Positions 1 to 8,745 of a DNA stretch of 64,000 bases are shown here, in pieces. Within the stretch, counting starts at the first letter, position 1. Each line of letters starts with the position of its first letter. This DNA comes from CATQHP01 sp965214915 (GTDB lineage Bacteria; Acidobacteriota; Terriglobia; Bryobacterales; UBA6623). Location: NCBI GenBank assembly GCA_965214915.1, contig CBDCCP010000001.1:62001-126000 (forward strand), read 5' to 3'. The position numbers were made by a program, and so were the translations under genes. The notes beneath the pieces are model-generated. The model made no database searches and had not been told where the DNA came from. It saw nothing but the letters and a program-made list of their open reading frames with translations.

Positions 1-185
1 TCTCCCGGAGGTGGACGCTTGGCGGCGATACGTCGCTGACTTTTCGGGCCGAATCGCTGAATCTTTTGAACCACCCTCAATTTGCCGAACCCGGCCGGAA
101 TCTGACATCTCCGGACTTCGGGCAGATCACGAATACGTTGAACGACGGCCGGGCGTTCAAATTCACGCTGCAACTTGGTTTTTAG
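1..185 (+). CDS. TonB-dependent receptor, C-terminal tail (5' truncated by window edge)
   Basis: The frame whose first full codon is at base 3 is open from the edge to TAG at 183-185, about 60 codons. Its end reads FRAESLNLLNHPQFAEPG and later NTLNDGRAFKFTLQLGF, which matches almost residue for residue the end of the complete receptor at 57079-59715 (FRVESINLFNTPQFAEPG, NTLNDGRMFRFTLRLEF). A closing aromatic residue (F) fits the last beta strand of an outer-membrane barrel. It is therefore inferred to be the last strands of a large Solibacter-type TonB-dependent receptor whose body lies outside the window. The longer overlapping frame starting at base 11 has no such match and is a shadow. Confidence 0.8.
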   Translation, partial: SRRWTLGGDTSLTFRAESLNLLNHPQFAEPGRNLTSPDFGQITNTLNDGRAFKFTLQLGF

Positions 186-345
186 GCGTTCCCGCGAGGC
201 GCAAGCGGCCGCCGCCGGGTAACGTTTCCGCTCGCGCCTGCGCCTAGTCTGAAGCGTCCGAATCGACCTTGCGGAGTTATGGCGTCCCGCCGCCTGCCTT
301 CAACGAAGTCTTGCCAGGAAAACCCGCGAAGAAAACCCATCTCCC

Positions 346-2007
346 TTGAGCGCTCTCGATTGGATCGTACTCGTCGGCTCGATTGCAGCCATCGTCTCCT
401 TCGGCCTGCGGCGGGCGCGCGGCGCCGTCAACTACGAAAGCTATCTGTTGGGCGGCCGCGTCATGCCTTGGCCCGTCATGGCGTTCTCGATCATGGCGAC
501 GCAGGCAAGCGCCATCACCTTCATCTCGACCACGGGGCAAGGCTACACGGACGGCATGCGCTTCGTGCAGTTTTACTTCGGCCTGCCGATCGCCATGATC
601 GTCATTTCCGCCGTCTTCTTGCCTCGATTTCTGGAGTCCGGGGTTTTTACGGCTTACGAATACCTCGAACGGCGGTTCGACGCGAAGACGCGCGCCCTGG
701 TGACGCTGCTTTTCCTGATTCAACGGGGTTTCGCCGTCGGCATCGCGATCCATGCCCAGGCCATCGCGCTCGCAGTCATTCTCCGCCTGCCCGACCGCAT
801 TACCGGAATTCTTGTCGGCGGCATCGTCATTCTGTACACGGCAGCAGGAGGCATCAAGGCCGTCGCCTGGACGCAGTTCCTGCAAATGATCGTCATGACG
901 CTGGGACTGATCGCCGCATTCGTCACCGCCGTCATCGCGCTTCCCGACGGCATCGGACTCGGCGATGCCTTGACTGTCGCCGGCGCCGCGGGCCGCTTGA
1001 ACCCGATCGTTTTCGATTTCGACTGGAACGACCGCTACAACCTCTGGACGGGATTGATCGGCGGCTCTTTCCTCGCCTTGGCCTACTTCGGCTGCGATCA
1101 GACGCAAGTGCAGCGTTATCTGGCAGGCCGCTCGCAAGCGGCAAGCCGCACGAGTCTGCTGTTCAACGCAGTGGCGAAAATACCCTTCCAGTTTTTCATT
1201 CTGCTGATCGGCGTCACGGTCTTTGCGTTCTACACGTTCACCGCGCCGCCGATGGTTTTCGGGCCGACCGCCATGGAGCGCATCGCGGACGCCTCTCCCG
1301 AGTTCGCCGCCCTCGAAGGCCGCTACAACGAAGCATTCGAGTCTCGAAAAAAAGCCGCCGTAGGAATGCTCGCGGATCCGGCCGGCGCCGCCGACTACAG
1401 CGCTGCGCAAGAACGATTCGAGCGGATCAGACGGGAAGCGCTTTCCGCCGCCAAGCAAACCGGGGGCGGGAGCCGTTTCAACGACACGAATTACATCTTC
1501 CTCACGTTTGTCACCGATTATCTGCCCTCCGGGCTAATCGGGTTCGCCATGGCTTCGATTCTCGGCGCAGCCATGTCCAGCATCGCCTCGCAGATCAACT
1601 CGCTGGCCACCGTAACGACCGTCGATCTTTACCGCAGACATTGGGTGAAGAAAGCCTCCGACGACCACTACCTGCGCGCGGCCAAAGCTCTTACCGTCGC
1701 CTGGGGCGTTTTCGCGGTCCTGACTACCGAGATCACCGGCGGCTACGGGGCGCTGGTCGAAACCATCAACATGATCGGCTCATTGTTCTACGGTTCGCTG
1801 CTGGGCATCTTCGTTCTGGCTTTCTTCTTCCCGCGGGTCGGCGCAACCGCGGCTTTTGCCGGCATCGCCGCCGGACAATTGACCGTATTCTGGACTGCCG
1901 CGGCGACGGACGTTTCGTTCTTGTGGTTCAATGTCGTCGGCTGCGCAGTCGTTGTCGGGTCCGCGCTGTTCTTCTCGCGCCTGCGGCCTGCCGAGTCCGC
2001 AGGATAA
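346..2007 (+). CDS. Sodium:solute symporter (SSS family)
   Basis: A 553-residue integral membrane protein that should use the sodium gradient to import a small solute; the substrate cannot be read from sequence. It starts with TTG at 346 (MSALDWIVLVGSIAAIVSFG), directly in the first membrane helix, and has 13 or so hydrophobic segments. An early loop reads YLLGGRVMPWPV, and SQINSLATVTTVDLYRRH near residues 413-430 is the SSS signature around the second sodium site. A soluble insert at about residues 310-380 (charged, Ala/Glu/Arg rich) separates two helices. Length is normal for the family. No SD sequence is obvious before the TTG, so the start is moderately sure. The gene is followed by convergent small transporter genes. 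Confidence 0.9.
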   Translation: MSALDWIVLVGSIAAIVSFGLRRARGAVNYESYLLGGRVMPWPVMAFSIMATQASAITFISTTGQGYTDGMRFVQFYFGLPIAMIVISAVFLPRFLESGVFTAYEYLERRFDAKTRALVTLLFLIQRGFAVGIAIHAQAIALAVILRLPDRITGILVGGIVILYTAAGGIKAVAWTQFLQMIVMTLGLIAAFVTAVIALPDGIGLGDALTVAGAAGRLNPIVFDFDWNDRYNLWTGLIGGSFLALAYFGCDQTQVQRYLAGRSQAASRTSLLFNAVAKIPFQFFILLIGVTVFAFYTFTAPPMVFGPTAMERIADASPEFAALEGRYNEAFESRKKAAVGMLADPAGAADYSAAQERFERIRREALSAAKQTGGGSRFNDTNYIFLTFVTDYLPSGLIGFAMASILGAAMSSIASQINSLATVTTVDLYRRHWVKKASDDHYLRAAKALTVAWGVFAVLTTEITGGYGALVETINMIGSLFYGSLLGIFVLAFFFPRVGATAAFAGIAAGQLTVFWTAAATDVSFLWFNVVGCAVVVGSALFFSRLRPAESAG

Positions 2008-2029
2008 TCTCTCCGCAGACTTGACCGCG

Positions 2030-2389
2030 CTACGCCGCGAGCGCAACCCCTGCGACCACCAGCGCAGCGCCGAGCCCCCGCCTGCCGGAAATCCGCTCTC
2101 CCAGGAACAGCTTCGCCAGCACCGTCTCGACGGCATACCCCGAAGCGGTCGCGGGAACCGCAAAGCTGACCTCACGAATCGAGAGCAAGGCCATGAATCC
2201 GAAAAACGAAACCGCGTAAGCGGCGATCGACTGCCAGAACAGACGGTTCCCGGCGACCGCCGCCGCGAATCTGCCGAGCGCGCCGGCGCCGAACGCATCC
2301 GGCGCTCCTTGCCTGCGCATCCCAAGCGCCTTCAGCAGATCGCCTGCGACAGTTCCGCCGACGACCAGCGACAGCAAAAAGACGGTCAT
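2030..2389 (-). CDS. Small 4-TM DMT/EamA-like transporter subunit (partner 2)
   Basis: A 119-residue protein with four predicted membrane segments (MTVFLLSLVVGGTVAGDLL; AYAVSFFGFMALLS; FAVPATASGYAVETVLA; GLGAALVVAGVALAA). The motif LAKLFLGERISGRRGLGAAL is typical of the last helix hairpin of EamA/SMR-type drug/metabolite transporters. The ATG at 2387-2389 overlaps the TGA of the upstream 4-TM gene by four bases (ATGA), so the two are translationally coupled. Such pairs often form an antiparallel heterodimer, as in paired SMR proteins or ArnE/ArnF; that assembly is inference. Substrate unknown. The much longer upstream extension of this frame to 2803 only overlaps the partner gene and is not used. 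Confidence 0.75.
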   Translation of the reverse strand: MTVFLLSLVVGGTVAGDLLKALGMRRQGAPDAFGAGALGRFAAAVAGNRLFWQSIAAYAVSFFGFMALLSIREVSFAVPATASGYAVETVLAKLFLGERISGRRGLGAALVVAGVALAA

Positions 2390-2787
2390 TCCCGCTCCCC
2401 GACCGTCGATGTCGAAGTGGAGCCGACGAGCGCGGCCCCGACCGCAACCAGCAGCGTTCCCGCCCACCGGGAATAAGAAATATGCTCGCCTAGAACCAGC
2501 CGGCTCAGCGCCGCCACCAGAATGTAGCCGCTCGAGGTGACAAGCAGCACATAGCTCAGATCCGCCCAGCTCAAAATCAAGGTGTGCGCCGCGAAATAGA
2601 CAACGAGCAGCGCCACGCCCAGCAGCACCCACGGATTGCCCATCGCGGCTACGCCGGAACGAAACAATTCCAGCGGCGAGAACGACGAAATATCGCCTAC
2701 CTGACCCATGCCGTATCCCAACGCGACGTTGCCCAGGGCGTTGGCAACGATAACGACCGCCAGGCAGATATGAGTTCCAGCCGCCAA
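2386..2787 (-). CDS. Small 4-TM DMT/EamA-like transporter subunit (partner 1)
   Basis: A 133-residue protein beginning with TTG (MAAGTHICLAVVIVANALGN), with four membrane helices and the characteristic segment LVTSSGYILVAALSRLVLGE followed by ISYSRWAGTLLVAVGAALVG, the typical end of a half-size EamA/SMR protein. It is the first gene of a two-gene minus-strand unit; its stop overlaps the start of the second subunit. Compared with EmrE-type SMR proteins (about 105-110 aa) it has a longer N-terminal half and loop. Likely works with its partner as a two-subunit exporter or flippase in the inner membrane. Upstream toward 2823 lies the heptamer repeat, with no recognisable promoter. Confidence 0.75.
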   Translation of the reverse strand: MAAGTHICLAVVIVANALGNVALGYGMGQVGDISSFSPLELFRSGVAAMGNPWVLLGVALLVVYFAAHTLILSWADLSYVLLVTSSGYILVAALSRLVLGEHISYSRWAGTLLVAVGAALVGSTSTSTVGERE

Positions 2788-2820
2788 CGCCCGAGTTTAG
2801 CAATGCCGCTTGCGCGGCGG

Positions 2821-2848
2821 GCGGATAGTGGATAGTGGATAGTGGCTA
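2821..2848 (+). repeat. Heptanucleotide tandem repeat (GTGGATA type), locus 1
   Basis: Four consecutive 7-mers: GCGGATA, GTGGATA, GTGGATA, GTGGCTA. It sits between the divergent 4-TM pair and the acyltransferase, followed by AGCAAGACCGCTGCGCG. Related 7-mer arrays with the same flanking GC-rich motif occur at 9756-9783, near 54870 and near 59774. Confidence 0.85.
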
Positions 2849-2856
2849 GCAAGACC

Positions 2857-2919
2857 GCTGCGCGGGCCGAAAAAATGGCTGCGCGGGCCGAAAAAACGGC
2901 TGCGCGAACCGACAAAATA
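2857..2919 (+). repeat. Three 21-bp tandem repeats directly before the acyltransferase start
   Basis: Unit 1 (2857-2877) and unit 2 (2878-2898) differ only near the last positions; unit 3 (2899-2919) has diverged at a few sites. Each begins GCTGCGCG and ends in an A-rich stretch. The array ends two bases before the GTG start codon at 2922, so it occupies the place of the 5' untranslated region and any ribosome-binding site. No SD-like sequence is visible between it and the start. Confidence 0.9.
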
Positions 2920-2921
2920 CT

Positions 2922-3848
2922 GTGACCATCCGTTCCCGTATCCAGGACTTCGTCCTGCGCCTGGCTTTCAAAGCCGCGCTTGCAGCGTTGCGGAAGCTGC
3001 CGTATGCGCCGGCTTCCATGCTGTCGGAATGGCTGGGCGCGGCGGTCGGCGCCGCGGTGCGGAAATGGGCGGCAATCGCAGACCGAAACCTGACCATCGC
3101 TTTTCCGGAGATGGATCGGCAAACAAGAACCCGCATTCGCCGCGCGATGTTCAGGCGCCTGGGCAGGATCCTGCTGACGATCGCGCGGGCCGGCGATCTC
3201 AAGCGCGAAGACCTGCCGCGATGGATCGCCTTCAAGGACCTGCACCATTTCACGAATGCCAAAAAACGCGGGAAAGGGGTGCTTTTTTTGACAGCCCATC
3301 TCGGCAATTGGGAGCTTTCGGCGCTCGCCCACGGCCTTGAGGTCGGCCCGATCCACGTCATGACGCGCCCCATCGAAGATCCCGTGATCGACCGCATCGT
3401 CGCCAACAGCCGCGCCGCCTCCGGCAACAAGGTCATTCCCAAGGCAAGCTCCGCCCGAGCCGTGCTCCAGGCCCTGCGCAACAACGAGGCCGTCGGCATC
3501 CTGATCGATCAGAATGCCGCCGCATCGGAAGCGGTATTCGTCGATTTTTTCGGCAAGCCCGCAGCAGCCAACAAGGGGTTCGCGCAACTGGCCATGCGCT
3601 CCGGCGCGGCGGTCGTCCCGGGCTTTGCCTGCTGGAACCCCCGCGAATCGCGTTACGTCCTTCAGTACTATCCCCCCGTGGAGATGGCTGCAACGGGAGA
3701 CGAGGCGGCGGATGTCATTGAAAACACGCGCCGTTGCCAGGCGGTTATCGAAAAGGCCGTGCGCGGACATCCGGAACAATGGCTCTGGATTCATCGCCGG
3801 TGGAAGACGCGCCCGTCCGGCGAAAAGTCAGTTTACCGCGAAGAATGA
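2922..3848 (+). CDS. Lysophospholipid/lipid A (LpxL/HtrB-like) acyltransferase
   Basis: A 308-residue member of the bacterial lipid A biosynthesis acyltransferase family, which adds a secondary acyl chain to Kdo-lipid A precursors at the inner membrane. The catalytic HX4E motif is present as HLGNWE at residues 126-131, followed by the PI/MTRPIEDP block and by GILIDQNA, both conserved in the family. The start is GTG at 2922 (MTIRSRIQDFVLRLAF), giving the usual amphipathic N-terminus and a length close to E. coli LpxL. It stands alone; the waaA and lpxK genes of the same pathway are about 30 kb away. Which acyl chain it transfers is not known. Confidence 0.85.
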   Translation: MTIRSRIQDFVLRLAFKAALAALRKLPYAPASMLSEWLGAAVGAAVRKWAAIADRNLTIAFPEMDRQTRTRIRRAMFRRLGRILLTIARAGDLKREDLPRWIAFKDLHHFTNAKKRGKGVLFLTAHLGNWELSALAHGLEVGPIHVMTRPIEDPVIDRIVANSRAASGNKVIPKASSARAVLQALRNNEAVGILIDQNAAASEAVFVDFFGKPAAANKGFAQLAMRSGAAVVPGFACWNPRESRYVLQYYPPVEMAATGDEAADVIENTRRCQAVIEKAVRGHPEQWLWIHRRWKTRPSGEKSVYREE

Positions 3849-3862
3849 CATGCCGCCGAAGC

Positions 3863-4130
3863 ACAACAGCCCGCGGCAAAAGTCACGCAGGCGGCGTTAC
3901 GCGCCCGGGAAGCGATGAAGTGCTGTGCAGGCTCTTAAGGAACTCGGCGCCGGGCAATACGCCCGACAGACCGGCAAGGGCGCGTAACCCTTTGGGCAGC
4001 GGTCATTTGCGGCCGTCGGCTTCGTCATTCGTCGGGGACGATCTCCCGGATCGTTTCCCTCCTCACTTCTCGCCGAACGACCGCAGGAGCTCGCCGCGCC
4101 GCCCACGCCACTTTCACCACGGACTGCTGT
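3863..4130. repeat. MITE-like element with imperfect terminal inverted repeats, copy 1
   Basis: About 268 bp. The left end (ACAACAGCCCGCGGCAAAAG) and the reverse complement of the right end (ACAGCAGTCCGTGGTGAAAG) match at most positions for about 33 bp, mismatches being mainly transitions. A second, perfect 11-bp inverted pair lies inside (GTTACGCGCCC at 3896-3906 and its complement at 3978-3988). A homologous copy sits at 35625-35886. No transposase frame and no clear target-site duplication were seen. The element fills the space between the acyltransferase and the TPR gene, so it probably carries or displaces the promoter of the latter. Confidence 0.75.
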
Positions 4131-4186
4131 GGGGCTATACTAAACGCAAGAACGGCGTAGTTGCACTCCGCCGAAAGGGTACTTTC

Positions 4187-6274
4187 GTGAATCGACGGCT
4201 CAAGAGCTTTTTCAAGCGCTCCGCACTCTCGGCTATCGTTCTGCTTGCGGGCGTTCCGCTTCTTCCCGCGGCCGAAGACGCCTCGGCCGCCAAGCCGATC
4301 GACCGCGGCGAAGCCTACTACCACTATGCGCTCGGGCACCTCTACCACCAGTTGGCGAGACAGTTCGCCCGCCCCGAATATATCGACCGCGCCGTCGAGG
4401 AATACAAAGCAGCCCTGGAGATCGACCGCGAAGCCGACGAAATTCGAATCGGGCTTATCAATCTCTATGCCGGCACGAACCAGTTGGACGAGGCCGTCCG
4501 CGCCGCGGAAGAGGTTTTCGAGGGCGACCCGAACAATGTCGAAGTCCGCAAGTTGTTGGGCGCCATCTATCGGCACGCGGCCGGCCGCCGCCGCGGGCAG
4601 GTTGACCCGGAACTCATCCGCAAATCGATCGAGCAGTTCGAAAAAGTCGCCGAGCTCGAGCCCGGCGATATCGACAACCATCTGGCTCTGGGTTCCCTTT
4701 ACCGCTCGGCCGGCGAACCCAAGAAAGCCGAGCAGTCGCTCAAGCGGGCGCTCGAGATTCAACCCCGCCACACCGACGCACAGGTAAACCTGGCCTATCT
4801 GCAATTGGAATCCGGCAATGCCGAAGAAGCCATCGACGCGCTGGAGAGCATTGTCGCCGGCGCTTCCGTACAGAACCGCCATATCAGCGCCTTGGCCGGC
4901 GCATACGAGGAAGCCGGACGTTACCGCGACGCCGCCCAAATGTACCGCAAGCTGGTCGACGCAGGCGGCAACCGGCTTCAGGCCATGCGCCGCTTGGCCG
5001 AAAATCTTGTTTATTCCCGCCAGTATCGGGCCGCTCTGGAAGTCTATAGCCAACTGATCGGGCTCGAGCCGCGCAACCCCGACCACTACCTCCGAATCTC
5101 GATGATCGAGCGGGAGCGGAAAAATTACGTTAAAGCCTGGGAATCGCTCGACCGCGCCCGCGCGCTCGAGCCGGATTCCATTGAGATCAAGTTCAGCGGC
5201 ATCAATCTGCTCGAAGCGGAAAAAAAGCTCGCCGAGGCGGTCATGGCTGTCGAAACGCTGCTCGACCAGACCGAGAAAGACGAATACACGCCCAGCGAGC
5301 GCCGCAACCGCGCATTGTTTCTGGAAAAGTTGGGTCTCCTCAACCGCCGCCAGGATAAATTCGACGAAGCGGAAAAGGCGTTTCGACGAATCGGCGAAGT
5401 CGATCCGGGATCGAAACCTCGAGCGCTGCATCAAATCGTCGAGACCCGCCGGGCGGCCCGCGACTTCGACGGCGCCGAAGCCCAAGCCCGTAAAGCCGTC
5501 GAGGACCATCCGCAAGACTTCATGCTGGCCAACATCCTGGCGACGGTACTGGCCGAGCGGAGCAAGCCCGAAGAGGGCGCCGCCGTTTTGCGCAAGCTGT
5601 TGAAAGGCGACAGTTCCGACCTCGATACGCATCTTGCGATCGCTCACGTCCACGAAAAAGGCAAGCGGTTCGACACGGCGATTGCTCAGATCGACAAAGC
5701 AAGAACTCTAGCCGAATCCAAGCGGGAACGCATCAACGTCTTGTTCACCTACGGCTCGGTTTACGAGCGGGCGAAACGTTACAAGAAGGCGGAAGAGCGG
5801 TTTCGTCAACTCCTGGATCTCGACCCCGAAAACGCCGGCGCCCTGAATTATCTGGGCTACATGTTCGCGGACCGGGGCGTGCATCTGGACGAAGCCCACG
5901 ATCTCATCCAGAAAGCCCTCGACATGGACCCCGAGAACGGCGCCTATCTGGACAGCCTGGGGTGGGTTTACTACCGCCAGGGAAAATTCGATCTCGCGGC
6001 GAAGTACCTGGAGCGTTCGCTGGCCGAATATCAGAAAGACCCGGTGGTGCTCACCCACCTGGGAGACGTCTATTTCGAGCAGGGCCGGATGCAGGAAGCC
6101 AAGCAGCATTGGAGCCGCAGCCTTGAAGAGTGGCAGCGCACGGCCCCCGCGGACCGTGACGATGAAGAGATGGGCAAGCTGCGTCAGAAACTTGCCGCGC
6201 TCGAAATGCCCAACGCCGACAGTGGGGCCGAAGTATCCAAGAAGAAAGACCGCAACCGCAAAATCCGCCGCTGA
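4187..6274 (+). CDS. Secreted tetratricopeptide-repeat protein
   Basis: A 695-residue protein composed almost entirely of TPR units after a signal peptide (MNRRLKSFFKRSALSAIVLL, then AGVPLLPAAED). Repeats are recognisable by A-x-x-x-Y-x-x-A-L-x-x-x-P spacing, for example AYYHYALGHLYHQLARQF, HLALGSLYRSAGEPKKAEQS, ALNYLGYMFADRGVHLDEAH and YLDSLGWVYYRQGKFDLAAK. The GTG at 4187 has an AAGGG about 7 bases upstream and puts the signal peptide at the N-terminus; the longer open frame back to 3734 only runs through the repeat element. TPR arrays mediate protein-protein contacts; the closest general resemblance is to TPR proteins that assist outer-membrane or exopolysaccharide machines. No enzymatic domain is visible. 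The fsa gene follows after 53 bp. Confidence 0.85.
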   Translation: MNRRLKSFFKRSALSAIVLLAGVPLLPAAEDASAAKPIDRGEAYYHYALGHLYHQLARQFARPEYIDRAVEEYKAALEIDREADEIRIGLINLYAGTNQLDEAVRAAEEVFEGDPNNVEVRKLLGAIYRHAAGRRRGQVDPELIRKSIEQFEKVAELEPGDIDNHLALGSLYRSAGEPKKAEQSLKRALEIQPRHTDAQVNLAYLQLESGNAEEAIDALESIVAGASVQNRHISALAGAYEEAGRYRDAAQMYRKLVDAGGNRLQAMRRLAENLVYSRQYRAALEVYSQLIGLEPRNPDHYLRISMIERERKNYVKAWESLDRARALEPDSIEIKFSGINLLEAEKKLAEAVMAVETLLDQTEKDEYTPSERRNRALFLEKLGLLNRRQDKFDEAEKAFRRIGEVDPGSKPRALHQIVETRRAARDFDGAEAQARKAVEDHPQDFMLANILATVLAERSKPEEGAAVLRKLLKGDSSDLDTHLAIAHVHEKGKRFDTAIAQIDKARTLAESKRERINVLFTYGSVYERAKRYKKAEERFRQLLDLDPENAGALNYLGYMFADRGVHLDEAHDLIQKALDMDPENGAYLDSLGWVYYRQGKFDLAAKYLERSLAEYQKDPVVLTHLGDVYFEQGRMQEAKQHWSRSLEEWQRTAPADRDDEEMGKLRQKLAALEMPNADSGAEVSKKKDRNRKIRR

Positions 6275-6327
6275 AATCCGCAGCCCGCCGCCGCGGACGC
6301 CGTCCGTTCAACCTAGAGGGATAAGTA

Positions 6328-6990
6328 ATGAGAATTTTCATCGACAGCGCCAATCTCGACGAAATCCGCAAGGCCGCCGAATTCGGCATTGTTGACGGCG
6401 TAACGACCAATCCGTCGTTGATCGCCAAAGAGGGCCGCGATCCCCACGATCAGATTCGAGCGATCTGCGGCGCCATCGACGGCGATATCAGCGCGGAAGT
6501 CGTTTCGACCGAGACCGACGCAATGATCGCCGAAGGCCGCGGGCTTGCCGAAATCCACGACAATATCGTGGTCAAGATACCGCTCATCCGCAACGGCATC
6601 AAAGCCGTAAAAGTCCTTGCCGGCGAAGGGATCCGCACGAATGTCACGCTGTGCTTCTCGCCCATGCAGGCGCTGCTCGCCGCGAAGGCGGGCGCCTACC
6701 TGGTCAGTCCGTTCATGGGGCGCCTGGACGACATCGCTATCGACGGCTGCGAGTTGATTCGTGAAATCGTTGCGGTGTACGACAACTACGGCTACTCGAC
6801 GCAAGTGCTGGCGGCGTCGGCCCGAGGCCCGCTGCACGTCAAGGAAGCGGCTTTAGCGGGAGCGCATGTCGCCACGCTGCCCTACAAGGTCTTCGATCAA
6901 CTCTTCAACCATCCTCTGACCGATATCGGGCTGGAGAAATTCCTGGCGGATTACCGCAAGGCGCTGGAACAAGCGCCGGTTGCCGCTTGA
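6328..6990 (+). CDS. fsa: Fructose-6-phosphate aldolase / short transaldolase
   Basis: A 220-residue protein of the short transaldolase/FSA (TalC/MipB) family, cytoplasmic, interconverting sugar phosphates by class I Schiff-base chemistry. MRIFIDSANLDEIRKAAEFG at the start, GVTTNPSLIAKEG near residue 24, and the Schiff-base lysine K83 in NIVVKIPL are all present, as is TNVTLCFSPMQALLAAKAGA. Length is the usual 215-220. Start ATG at 6328 with GAGGG 9 bases upstream. It is closely preceded by the TPR gene and may be co-transcribed. Short family members include both true transaldolases and F6P aldolases, so the exact reaction is uncertain. Confidence 0.9.
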   Translation: MRIFIDSANLDEIRKAAEFGIVDGVTTNPSLIAKEGRDPHDQIRAICGAIDGDISAEVVSTETDAMIAEGRGLAEIHDNIVVKIPLIRNGIKAVKVLAGEGIRTNVTLCFSPMQALLAAKAGAYLVSPFMGRLDDIAIDGCELIREIVAVYDNYGYSTQVLAASARGPLHVKEAALAGAHVATLPYKVFDQLFNHPLTDIGLEKFLADYRKALEQAPVAA

Positions 6991-7075
6991 GCTTGCAGCA
7001 CCAACAGTCCGACTGCTTGAAAGGAAACCGACTCCGCCGCCAGTTCCACCGATGGGAACGGCGGCGGCCTGCGCG

Positions 7076-8506
7076 TCAGTCGCCGGCGCGCGCGCCGGCG
7101 CCGGTGGAACTGATCTCGGTTCCCGCTTTGTCCATCGTCTCGATCTCTGAGAAATACACCTTCCGCTCTTCGTCCATGCTCAGATTGGCGAGCATTACCG
7201 CAATCGAGTCTTGCAACCCGACTTCCACATCCGCGCGCGGACGATTCCCATGGGTAACGTCCTGCAAGAAACTCGACAATTCCGCGTACTCGGGATCGAC
7301 CGACTCTTCCGGCCGCATGATTCCCTTGTTATAGGCCCACGTCCTGGCGAAGAACAGCTCCTTCTCGATGAAGCCGACCTCGTTCGGATTGACCGCTTCG
7401 GGATCGATCGGAAATCCCTCGCCCTGCTCGGCCGTATCCGTGCCCACGGTCGAGCCGGCAACCCAGTTTTCCGTCGGCGGCTTCTCTTTGGCCTGCGACT
7501 CCATCGTCACCTTCATCCTGTCCGGGTAGTACATGCCGTCGCCGTAAGGAATCAGCGTGAGCTCGATCGCCCCGCCCGTGCCCAGGATCGTCTCGCGGCA
7601 GCCGTCGCCGGGAACTCTGCGGCCGGCGATATGGCGGTTCGTCATGATCGAACTGTACTGCAATTTCTGCCCGCCCGGGTACTCGAAGATAAGCTGGATG
7701 TTGTCGTAAATGTCGCGGCCGTCTTTCCAGTAGTCCAGCCCGCCGACGCCCATCACCGATTTCGGATGCTGGCCCAGAAACCAGTCCGATACATCGACTT
7801 GGTGCGACATCAACTCCGCGCAAAGCCCCCCGGAATACTTGCGGTACAAGCGCCAGTTGAACTGATCTTCGAATTCCGGCTTGGCCTTGCGGCGCCAGTT
7901 CGTATTGCGGTGCCACATCGCCTGGATATGCGTAATCTCGCCGATCGCCCCGGCGTCGATCATTTCCTTGGCCTTGCGGTAGAACTTGCTGTAACGCCGT
8001 TGCAGGCCCACTTGAATCGTCAGATGCGGATTGGCCTTGTGCAGCGCGCGCAACTCGTGGACTTCCGCGGGAGTAAAGACCAGAGACTTTTCGCAGAAAA
8101 CATGCTTGCCCGCCTGCAAGGCGGCCTTGATGACCGGGAAGTGCATGAAGAGCGGGACCGTGATGAACACGGCCTCGATGTCTTCTTGCTCAAGCAGCTT
8201 GTTGTAATCGGTGTAGGCAGTCGGCTTGCCGTCGAAGATGTCGAGAGCCTTCTTGAGATTCTTCTCGTAGATATCGCACATAGCGACGCACTCGCCGTGA
8301 TCCATGAACTGCAGGTGGCGCTCCAAAAGGCGCCGGCCGCGGCTGCCCGGACCGATAAAGCCGTACTTGATCGAGCGCTCGGCGGCTCTTGCCTTGCGCA
8401 CGAAAGGCCCCTGTCCCGCGGCAGCGGCGGCCGCCCCGACCGCGGCGGCCGCCTTGGCAAAATCGCGTCTGTTCACGCTCCTGGAATCCGTGCTCTTCTC
8501 AGCCAT
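7076..8506 (-). CDS. Tat-exported Gfo/Idh/MocA family oxidoreductase
   Basis: A 476-residue NAD(P)-dependent oxidoreductase-like protein. The N-terminus has a twin-arginine signal (VNRRDFAKAAAAVGAAAAAA), so it is exported folded, probably with cofactor. A Rossmann start follows (IKYGFIGPGSRGR), then the family's EKSLVFTP segment, with K in the position of the catalytic EKP lysine. The C-terminal half reads as the alpha/beta dimer domain with WHRNTNWRRKAKPEFEDQFN and MSHQVDVSDWFLG. The ATG at 8506 has GGAGG six bases upstream and is preferred over the GTG at 8512. Exported Gfo/Idh/MocA proteins are frequent in Acidobacteria and Planctomycetes and usually act on sugars or inositols; substrate unknown. 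Confidence 0.9.
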   Translation of the reverse strand: MAEKSTDSRSVNRRDFAKAAAAVGAAAAAAGQGPFVRKARAAERSIKYGFIGPGSRGRRLLERHLQFMDHGECVAMCDIYEKNLKKALDIFDGKPTAYTDYNKLLEQEDIEAVFITVPLFMHFPVIKAALQAGKHVFCEKSLVFTPAEVHELRALHKANPHLTIQVGLQRRYSKFYRKAKEMIDAGAIGEITHIQAMWHRNTNWRRKAKPEFEDQFNWRLYRKYSGGLCAELMSHQVDVSDWFLGQHPKSVMGVGGLDYWKDGRDIYDNIQLIFEYPGGQKLQYSSIMTNRHIAGRRVPGDGCRETILGTGGAIELTLIPYGDGMYYPDRMKVTMESQAKEKPPTENWVAGSTVGTDTAEQGEGFPIDPEAVNPNEVGFIEKELFFARTWAYNKGIMRPEESVDPEYAELSSFLQDVTHGNRPRADVEVGLQDSIAVMLANLSMDEERKVYFSEIETMDKAGTEISSTGAGARAGD

Positions 8507-8547
8507 CGACACCTCCGGGGAAATTCAATATCCCTTAGGGGGTAGTG

Positions 8548-8600
8548 TAGCAGCCCGCGGCAAGGGTCACGCAAGCGGCGGTCCGCGGCCGCGGGCAACC
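8548..8600. repeat. Remnant of the MITE-like element (left end)
   Basis: The sequence GCAGCCCGCGGCAAGGGTCA and the following CGCAAGCGGCGG match the left terminal repeat of the elements at 3863 and 35625. The rest of the element is absent, so this is a solo end or decayed copy. It lies in the 239-bp gap between the oxidoreductase and the methyltransferase, in which no other feature was seen. Confidence 0.5.
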
Positions 8601-8745
8601 GTGTTACGGTATCAGAAGATCGCCGGTAGAAAACCCTGCACGACTTAGGCCTTACCCGTACATCCGTACGCTCCGGAACTCGAAACCTCGCGGATTCGGA
8701 CTCAACCCGATCTGTCGAATGCCGGATTTGAAAACCTGACCCGCC

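Noticed and set aside
3897..4106. Similar short minus-strand frames inside both MITE-like copies (also 35656-35889)
   Set aside because: The shared stretch (EEGxDPGDRPRR..TKPTAAN) reflects the conserved right part of the element; lengths and both ends differ, and no ribosome-binding site is seen. Kept as a possible reason to re-examine if more copies show conserved coding.
4025..5653. Long antisense frame (542 aa) opposite the TPR gene
   Set aside because: High GC content keeps many antisense frames open. The sense frame has TPR periodicity and a signal peptide; the antisense has no recognisable motif.
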